64,000 bases of DNA from Putridiphycobacter sp045110285. GTDB taxonomy: Bacteria > Bacteroidota > Bacteroidia > Flavobacteriales_D > Crocinitomicaceae. Where the stretch lies: contig JBGCGA010000001.1 in the NCBI GenBank assembly GCA_045110285.1, positions 11,044-75,043 of the forward strand, given 5' to 3'. How positions within the stretch are numbered: the first letter of the stretch is position 1; every line of letters begins with the position of its first letter. A program made the translations under genes and the position numbers. Below, piece by piece: positions 58,418-64,000 of the stretch. The notes under the pieces were generated by a model that saw nothing but the letters and a program-made list of their open reading frames with translations, was not told the DNA's origin and searched no databases.

Positions 58418-59668
58418 CTAAAAACCGCAAAAATTTAGTATTATTTCTTCTGCTTTCGAATTTCCCATATCGACGCTTTGCTGAAAATCGCCACATGCCC
58501 GAGTCGTTCTGTTTAAAAGTAAATAGGCTATTCCTCTGTTGTAAAAAGCATCAGAATAGTCGTATTTTAAACTGATGGCAGTATTGTAGGAATCTAGCGA
58601 TCCCTCAATATCACCGTGTAATACTTGCAGGTTTCCTTTCATGTTCCAGTATTCCGGTCTATTTTCGGAAGTATTAATGAGATAGTCAATGTCTTTTTCA
58701 GCATTCAAAAAATCTCCCAAAATCTTGTAGGTGAACGACCGATTGTAAATCGCATCCTCATAAGCAGAATCTAATGATATTGCTTCTTTATAGTCAACAA
58801 TGGATCCTTGTAAATCTCCTTGTTCCTTTCTAATCAAAGCGCGCTTAAAAAAGGCAGCTTGTTGTTGGTTGTTCAACTCAATGGATTTGTTCATGTCTTG
58901 CAAGGCTAAATCAGTTTCGTCTAAAAACCGATAACACACGCCACGGTTGTAAAATGAAATAGACTGAGTTGAATCGCTGGCAATGGCCTCATTAAACCAA
59001 ACTAGGGCAGTGGTATAGTCTTCCTTACTCAAAAGAATAAGTCCTAATAAATCTAATGTGAGATAGTTAGTTTGATCTAATTCATAAGCTTCTTCAACTT
59101 GTTTTTCAGCTAAGGGTATGTCGCCATTTAACAAATGCACCAATCCTTTTCTTTGCAGTTTATACACCAAATCAGAGGAGGAAAATTCACCTGAATCCAA
59201 ATTCTCAAGCGCCCTTTCATACATTCCAGCCGCTATAAACCCGTCAACCTGATGTTTTAAATAGTTCACATTATTTCCGTTCATATTAATGGCCATGGTG
59301 ATATCTTCCACAGCACCATAATAATCAAAAGATAAAATTCGGAGTCGTGCCCTTTGATCATAAAAAATATCGATTAAAGGGTTTAAATAAATGGCTTGAT
59401 TATAGTCTCTTTCAGCTTCGTTCGTTCTCAAAATCCGCTCATTTAATTGCCCGCGTTTCATGTATGCTACAGCATATTCAGGATCTGTTTGTATGGCATT
59501 TGTGTATGAAATGAGTGCATTTTGCCACCCTCCTAATCTTAAGTGATTATCACCTTCACTCACCAGTGAAATTGCTTTTTGTCTGGCTATAGAATTTTGT
59601 GCTAAAGATTGTGTGGCAATCATCACAAAGCATAAAATAACAAGAAAACGGAAGACATTTAGACGCAT
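58418..59668 (-). CDS. Exported TPR-repeat protein
   Basis: 416 residues from the ATG at 59668, which gives the signal peptide MRLNVFRFLVILCFVMIATQ ending SLAQ; a longer start at 59743 would place 25 residues in front of it. About ten TPR units follow (LRLGGWQNALISYTNAIQTDPEYA, IYLNPLIDIFYDQR, ALVWFNEAIASDSTQS, DLQGSIVDYKEAISLDSAYE, SLDSYNTAISLKYDYSDAFYNRG), an alpha-solenoid likely to bind a protein partner. It ends in a Cys-containing tail. It is 18 bases below the LRR gene when the longer frame is considered, so the two may be co-transcribed. Confidence 0.82.
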   Translation of the reverse strand: MRLNVFRFLVILCFVMIATQSLAQNSIARQKAISLVSEGDNHLRLGGWQNALISYTNAIQTDPEYAVAYMKRGQLNERILRTNEAERDYNQAIYLNPLIDIFYDQRARLRILSFDYYGAVEDITMAINMNGNNVNYLKHQVDGFIAAGMYERALENLDSGEFSSSDLVYKLQRKGLVHLLNGDIPLAEKQVEEAYELDQTNYLTLDLLGLILLSKEDYTTALVWFNEAIASDSTQSISFYNRGVCYRFLDETDLALQDMNKSIELNNQQQAAFFKRALIRKEQGDLQGSIVDYKEAISLDSAYEDAIYNRSFTYKILGDFLNAEKDIDYLINTSENRPEYWNMKGNLQVLHGDIEGSLDSYNTAISLKYDYSDAFYNRGIAYLLLNRTTRACGDFQQSVDMGNSKAEEIILNFCGF

Positions 59669-59761
59669 GATTTTAAATCCACTTACGCCATTGTCTTGAA
59701 TGGAAATGCAATTGTCTTGTCTGTCTTTTTGGTCGTTATTCATGGTTGATATTCATTTACA

Positions 59762-60412
59762 CTAAAAACGTATTTTAAAACCAAATCCTGGATTGGGTGT
59801 ACTTTGTGCCGGAACTGTAAATTTATTGTCGTGAAGGTCTAAATAATGCAAATTTTCGAGACCCTTTAACTCAATTGGTACTTGCTTAAATTGGTTATTA
59901 TTTAAATACAACGCTTCTAAATGACTGAGCTTGTGAATGTCCTTGGGCAGAGAAGTTAAACTATCACCTTCAACATGTAAAGATCTAAGTTTGGGTAGTT
60001 CACTTAAAATTGAAATACTCTGATCAAATTGAAAGTGTTTTTCGTCGTTTAAGTACAATTCTTCTAAATTTACTAGCTGTGAAAAGGCCACAGGTAATGA
60101 CACAAAGTCGTTACCACTTAAATCTAAAACTTTTAAGTTTTTCAGCGAAAAAAGTCCTTCTGGCAACTCCTTAATATGGTCGTTTTTAAGACTTAAATAT
60201 TCTAAATTAGTGAATTTTGACCAGACAGAATCGGGTATTGAAAAAGCCTGATTACTCAAGTTTAAACGGTAAACATCCGCGGAATGAGCTAGGGCAGAGT
60301 CAATGTTAATATATTCTTTTTTAATATTAACAGTGTCTGTTTGCGTTTGACTGTGAACAGCAGATCCTGCAAGTAAACATATTGAATAGAAAACTGAAGT
60401 TAGAACTTTCAT
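59762..60412 (-). CDS. Exported leucine-rich-repeat protein
   Basis: 216 residues with a signal peptide (about 1-21). Six leucine-rich repeats of about 23 residues follow, for example NLEYLSLKNDHIKELPEGLFS, NLKVLDLSGNDFVSLPVAFSQ and HLEALYLNNNQFKQVPIELKG. These have the LxxLxLxxNxxxxLP pattern of bacterial LRR proteins. The C-terminus PNPGFGFKIRF is short and aromatic. It is expected to mediate protein contacts in the periplasm or at the surface; it lacks a T9SS sorting domain. It is directly upstream of the TPR gene. Confidence 0.85.
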   Translation of the reverse strand: MKVLTSVFYSICLLAGSAVHSQTQTDTVNIKKEYINIDSALAHSADVYRLNLSNQAFSIPDSVWSKFTNLEYLSLKNDHIKELPEGLFSLKNLKVLDLSGNDFVSLPVAFSQLVNLEELYLNDEKHFQFDQSISILSELPKLRSLHVEGDSLTSLPKDIHKLSHLEALYLNNNQFKQVPIELKGLENLHYLDLHDNKFTVPAQSTPNPGFGFKIRF

Positions 60413-60721
60413 AGTGGTCGATTTTGTTTTACAAAGATACGTTGCTTTTACTATAAATTATTATTTATAGTTTTAATACTAAACATAAGTAATTTTAATG
60501 AATAGATGATTACTCACAACAAGTCACCTTACAAATCAACATCAATCTGGATTCATTTAGTCTTCATTTGCTGCTTCTTCGCTTTTAACAGGCTCATTAT
60601 TTGACCATTCCTTACGTTTGGGGTAATTTTCATCTCATGATTTTTTGTTCCTGTGGTAGATGTTCCCGTATGGAATTGCCAGCATATGATGAATATCACG
60701 CCTCCTATAACATAATTCACA
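60413..60721. other. Intergenic region with a possible decayed small gene
   Basis: 309 bases downstream of the 547-residue protein gene. The right half (60557-60720) reads on the minus strand as pieces of a small protein interrupted by a stop and a frame change (described separately). The left half (60413-60556) is AT-rich and holds the promoter region of the LRR gene; no exact -7 box was found there. Confidence 0.5.
60557..60720 (-). pseudogene. Possible decayed gene for a small single-span membrane protein
   Basis: Immediately after the upstream gene's stop, a GTG at 60720 opens the frame VNYVIGGVIFIICW, which looks like a membrane helix. In the frame one base over, an ATG at 60685 reads MLAIPYGNIYHRNKKS, then TGA at 60635-60637, then DENYPKRKEWSNNEPVKSEE to a TAA at 60557-60559. 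The latter half has the charged, coding-like composition of Bacteroidota proteins. One frameshift and one nonsense change would reconstruct a roughly 50-residue protein. Sequencing error or chance cannot be excluded. Confidence 0.3.
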
Positions 60722-62365
60722 CTAAATCTCCAAGTACTTTTTCAAATCATCTGAAGTTTTAATCACAGCTGTCATATTCTTCATTTTAAATTCAGGTCTT
60801 AGATTTCCGTTTAAATTGAGCTGTGCAAATTGATCTTGAGATAGCATAAACACACTTTTATCATCCGTAAATAGCAAAATTACATTTTTGCCAACTCCAC
60901 TGCATGTAATATTGTTTGGATGGAAACTAAATGACCCATTAAAATTCAAGTCCATTACACAAACCACATGTTTGCTTGTTATTTCGTTTCCACTCTCATC
61001 AAAATAGGTAGGGGATAGCGCTAGTGGCTCTTCTAGTCGATAAATCTGGTCGCAATTATAAACGCCAAAGTCGGGTGAGCTTAAACCGTTGACCATGGAA
61101 GCGGAAAACTGTCTTGCAGCTGCAGACTTTTTTGCAATCTTGGCGTTCTCCGCTCTGATACTGTCCATTCTTGCAGCTTCTCGCTCACGTCTTAAGCGTT
61201 CTTTTTCTTCTAATTCCGCTCTTTTCCGCATTATTTCTGCTTTTTTTTCCGCCATCATGATGTCAGATATCAAAGTCATAAACGCTTTTGGTTCACCAGT
61301 AACTTCGGCAGTTTTATCTGTTTCATTAAAGGTCCTTACCATGGCTGTTAGGGTTGAATGACTGGCTATGTGATTAAAAAACCAATTCCAACTGGCCTCA
61401 TCAAATTGAATGGTCGAATAATCGCTATAAACATTCCAATCGAATTCATAATGTTGTCCGTCAAAATCTAATTCCGATTTTCGAGTATATTTTACTGTTC
61501 TCACAGAGTTGCCGTAGGACACCTCCTTCTTTTTGGTCCATTTTCCGGATACATCATCCATTTGGTAAAAGGCCACTCCGCTTTCAGGTTTGGTGCAATT
61601 AAAATCAACCTTAGCAGGTTCACTCAAGGCTAATTTTTTGCCATTCTTCTTGGCTCTTATATCATACATCCCAACTGAAGAGAAATTTAAATTTTCATTT
61701 CCATTATTGTAGGTCATAGGTATACCAGAAAACACAATGTCAGCTGGGTCCTTAAATTCTTTGTATTCAATGGTAAAGTCGCCTTCAATAGGTGTGCCAT
61801 CAGCATAGGTAACAGATTGACCAGATATGTGAACTGATGACCCATCTCCACATTTAATTTCACCGCCCTTTTTTCCGTTTAAGGTATAGACCTCATGTGG
61901 TGTTTGGAATGGTTTAAAAAATGATTTTAAATGCTCATAATTTAAGTCCGGTCCATAGTGGAGCACAAATCCATGAAAGTAAGTTTTTGCTTCTGCTAAC
62001 GATTTGGCGCCAGTTTGTTCAATATACTTCCAGCTGGGTTCGTCTTTTGCAACTTGCGGTAAAGCGCGTTTTAAATTATTAATGCGTTGCAAATTAAGCT
62101 GATCTTGACTGAAAGAGTTGGACCCTGTATATTTAGAATACACTAAGTCGATATGATGGATTTTCTGGCCTTTCAGTTTGGCTAAATCAGCAGACTCAAT
62201 GAAAGAGTTTTGACCGGTTTTGGCCTCAAGCTTAAGGGTGTGTTCAAGATTAAAGTCGTATTTTTTTACTTTTTCTCTAACAGGTTGATGTGGTTTTAAA
62301 TTGGCATTTGAATAGCTTGAATTTGCTACGGTAAAAAATAAAATAAACAGGTATAAAGATTTCAT
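60722..62365 (-). CDS. Exported protein of unknown function with a coiled-coil segment
   Basis: 547 residues from the ATG at 62365, which gives the signal peptide MKSLYLFILFFTVANSSYSN; an upstream ATG at 62407 adds 14 residues before it. Residues about 140-260 carry a domain common in uncharacterised Bacteroidota proteins (GSSVHISGQSVTYADGTPI, DFTIEYKEFKDPADIVFSGIPM). A charged coiled coil lies near 380-420 (KAEIMRKRAELEEKERLRRE). The C-terminal part reads ICSGVGKNVILLF-like beta sequence. No enzymatic motif seen. Likely periplasmic or surface. Confidence 0.66.
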   Translation of the reverse strand: MKSLYLFILFFTVANSSYSNANLKPHQPVREKVKKYDFNLEHTLKLEAKTGQNSFIESADLAKLKGQKIHHIDLVYSKYTGSNSFSQDQLNLQRINNLKRALPQVAKDEPSWKYIEQTGAKSLAEAKTYFHGFVLHYGPDLNYEHLKSFFKPFQTPHEVYTLNGKKGGEIKCGDGSSVHISGQSVTYADGTPIEGDFTIEYKEFKDPADIVFSGIPMTYNNGNENLNFSSVGMYDIRAKKNGKKLALSEPAKVDFNCTKPESGVAFYQMDDVSGKWTKKKEVSYGNSVRTVKYTRKSELDFDGQHYEFDWNVYSDYSTIQFDEASWNWFFNHIASHSTLTAMVRTFNETDKTAEVTGEPKAFMTLISDIMMAEKKAEIMRKRAELEEKERLRREREAARMDSIRAENAKIAKKSAAARQFSASMVNGLSSPDFGVYNCDQIYRLEEPLALSPTYFDESGNEITSKHVVCVMDLNFNGSFSFHPNNITCSGVGKNVILLFTDDKSVFMLSQDQFAQLNLNGNLRPEFKMKNMTAVIKTSDDLKKYLEI

Positions 62366-62580
62366 ACGATTTTGGTTTTTTGGTTCAATCTTATAATTGA
62401 AAGCCATTTGTTTTGTTACAGATTCGTCTTATTTTTCTTTACAAAGACGATATGTAAATCCAAAATCTCAAATACAAAGCTGCGGAACAAACAAGCTAGA
62501 AACAACAAAACTGTTTCATTCATAAATAATTTATTATGAAACTTTTGAGTGGTTTTATTTAAACTTTAACTTGAGTTTAA

Positions 62581-63372
62581 CTATGGTTTTATTAATTTGC
62601 TAAATGATTGTTCGCCACTGGCTGAAGTAAATGCTAAGATGTAAACACCAGCAGCTAAATTTTCTGTATCAATAGAATTTTTTCCAGACAAAACTTTTGC
62701 TGTTAATTGCTCAATGCCTTGGGTGTCATATAAAAGAATAGAACCAGGCTCAGGTGCTGAAACAACAATTTGATCTGCAAACGGATTAGGATAGGCTTCT
62801 AAATCAAAACTTGTATTTTCTTCAACAGATACTGATGTAGTTATAGATAAGGAAAAAATAGTTCCACCCGGAGACCCTATTAATACACTGTCTTTGACTC
62901 TAAGTTGGGAAATGGGTCCGCTTATTGTTGTGCCATTCCAACCTGATTCTATGCAGTCGTGACAGCCAGCAATATGGCCTTCAGGTGTTACAACAGCATA
63001 ATCGTCACAAGTATTTATCATGCCTTGAGAGGTAATAGGGTAGTGAGCACCATTAACCGAAAGGGTTACCAGCTCTTGATGAGAAGCGACATTGGTAACG
63101 CCGCTAAAATTTAATGTTAACGATTCAATAGGTGGCGAAAATTCAAAATTATAGTAACCATCACAATTGTTGGTGGGTGATAGTGTAAACCCTGCCATAT
63201 AAGGGGACGTTTCGGTAGGGCAGTACTGATACCATGCATCAGCGCAGCCAGACTTTGTAACAGTCACGTCAGTTCCGTTGATGTTTACCGTTCCATTTAA
63301 ATGACTAACAGTTTGACCAAGGGTGAAAAATGAGCAAAATGCTACCAAAGCTAATGTGTATAGTCTTTTCAT
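62581..63372 (-). CDS. T9SS type A secreted protein
   Basis: 263 residues. The signal peptide (about 1-19, ending FTLGQ) is followed by a cysteine-containing beta domain of about 160 residues (CADAWYQYCPTETSP, YNFEFSPPIESLTLNFSGV, GCHDCIESGWNG), which I do not recognise. The C-terminal sorting domain (about 190-263) reads FDLEAYPNPFADQIVV ... AAGVYILAF ... FSKLIKP. Small T9SS proteins of this type are often secreted or surface-bound; function unknown. No operon partner is apparent. Confidence 0.8.
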   Translation of the reverse strand: MKRLYTLALVAFCSFFTLGQTVSHLNGTVNINGTDVTVTKSGCADAWYQYCPTETSPYMAGFTLSPTNNCDGYYNFEFSPPIESLTLNFSGVTNVASHQELVTLSVNGAHYPITSQGMINTCDDYAVVTPEGHIAGCHDCIESGWNGTTISGPISQLRVKDSVLIGSPGGTIFSLSITTSVSVEENTSFDLEAYPNPFADQIVVSAPEPGSILLYDTQGIEQLTAKVLSGKNSIDTENLAAGVYILAFTSASGEQSFSKLIKP

Positions 63373-63951
63373 CTTAACAATTTTATGATGAGTTAAAAAT
63401 ACTCAAACATATCTGTAATGGATTGACCGTTAGCTCAATAATTGGCTCACTTTGGTAGTTGAATATTGCTATTGAAAAAGGCTTGCCTTTAAATTACATT
63501 GTGTGGGCTGTTGTGGAATTCAATTAGTACATGCATGGCTTGACATAATAGACATTATAGACATAATAGTTGCTAAAGCGCATGATCCTCTTATTTTAGA
63601 TTCATGCTGATGTACTCGCACAAACTGTTTATTTTCAGAGGAGCTCATGATTTCCGTTTCACTCCAATTAGCCTATAATGTAATTAGTTCGGTTGCTTGT
63701 CTATTTTCAATTGTTTTCATGAACCTCATAAACTCGGTTTGCGTGTAGTTTACCCTAAGCAACAGCCAAAGTTTACTTTGCTTTGGTGGAAAAGCGGTTC
63801 GCATTCCCAAAAGTTTCTTGAAAATTTTTATTCCTAGATGTTCATTTACCAAGGTAACAGAATACGTTTTTGGCTGACCCGAAGAGTAGGGAGGGAGAAG
63901 ACAAATGGGTATGGAGTGGGAATTAAAGACAAAACATCTCCAGACTCTCCT
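63373..63951. other. Intergenic region with a short tandem repeat
   Basis: 579 bases between two minus-strand T9SS genes. It contains three tandem nine-base units at 63542-63568 (GACATAATA, GACATTATA, GACATAATA). A minus-strand frame of roughly 100 codons without an ATG near its 5' end runs through 63680-63950 but has no supported start or domain. No RNA gene or terminator is recognised. Confidence 0.5.
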
Positions 63952-64000
63952 TTATAGCACTATTTTTTTACCTAATGCTTGTCCACTAAGTCGAACAACA
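63952..64000 (-). CDS. C-terminal end of a probable T9SS type A protein (cut by window edge)
   Basis: The minus-strand frame entering at the right edge reads VVRLSGQALGKKIVL and then TAA. The pattern of a beta strand followed by xxKKIVL at the extreme C-terminus is the end of a type A sorting domain (compare KKAIVIQ and KKIIKN in other genes of the window). The gene itself lies beyond the window. The call is by pattern only, from 15 residues. Confidence 0.45.
   Translation of the reverse strand, partial: VVRLSGQALGKKIVL

Noticed and set aside
60635..60637. In-frame TGA as a recoded (selenocysteine or tryptophan) codon
   Set aside because: No selenocysteine structure is visible, TGA is a stop elsewhere in the window (for example 5501-5503), and decay explains it more simply.
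63680..63950. Minus-strand open frame of about 100 codons in the last intergenic region
   Set aside because: No ATG near the 5' end, no recognisable domain and composition unlike the neighbouring genes; it directly continues the frame of the T9SS tail after its stop codon, which is probably chance.
1..64000. Search by eye for tRNA, rRNA, tmRNA, CRISPR arrays, insertion sequences and phage genes
   Set aside because: None recognised in the intergenic regions; no transposase, integrase or spaced repeat arrays among the coding regions.

Overview
The window is a stretch of AT-rich bacterial chromosome from a member of the Bacteroidota, most likely a Flavobacteriia-type (probably marine) organism. 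The evidence is direct. At least eight genes end in type IX secretion system (T9SS) sorting domains, both type A and type B. The GSCFA, DUF5723, DUF6495, LytS/LytTR and alpha-2-macroglobulin relatives are of Bacteroidota type. The promoters match the Bacteroidota -7 box TAnnTTTG instead of a sigma-70 -10 box. I see no rRNA, tRNA, CRISPR array, insertion sequence, integrase or phage gene.

Left part (1-21 kb): mostly housekeeping. AMP nucleosidase and 3-hydroxyacyl-CoA dehydrogenase are separated by a UUCG-loop terminator. They are followed by a membrane transglutaminase-like protein, a zinc-ribbon protein, a ferredoxin/ComB pair, an acyl-CoA reductase - ABC ATPase - GSCFA operon, a large T9SS type B protein, a thiolase, a DUF2520 dehydrogenase-like protein, a T9SS type A repeat protein, a DUF5723 barrel paired with a lipoprotein, DUF6495 + BaiN-like flavoprotein, and uvrA. 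Several convergent pairs overlap at their stop codons.

Middle (21-44 kb): an ECF sigma factor, an outer-membrane barrel, two tandem T9SS proteins that share a repeat/Ig/sorting body but have different N-terminal domains (MAM-like and GEVED-like), a cold-shock-domain protein with a long leader, a large T9SS type B adhesin, a LamG-like T9SS protein followed by an FKBP lipoprotein, an NqrB/RnfD-like membrane protein in an operon with a DUF2330 protein, arfB (ribosome rescue), a PAS histidine kinase, a J-domain/KTSC fusion and a 1958-residue alpha-2-macroglobulin.

Right part (44-64 kb): mostly cell-surface and signalling genes of unknown role. These include an FG-GAP T9SS protein, a TPR-LytS kinase/LytTR regulator pair, a small cold-shock gene (csp), a caspase-like (C14) protein in an operon with a putative outer-membrane barrel, small lipoproteins and membrane proteins, TPR and LRR proteins, and T9SS proteins.

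The most notable observation is that the caspase/barrel operon lies between the intact csp gene and a previously hidden degenerate copy of csp (promoter-proximal region and 3' end, same orientation). This suggests that the module sits in a duplicated cold-shock locus. Many annotated-looking TTG or upstream starts fall inside recognisable -7 promoter boxes, and I have moved those starts downstream.
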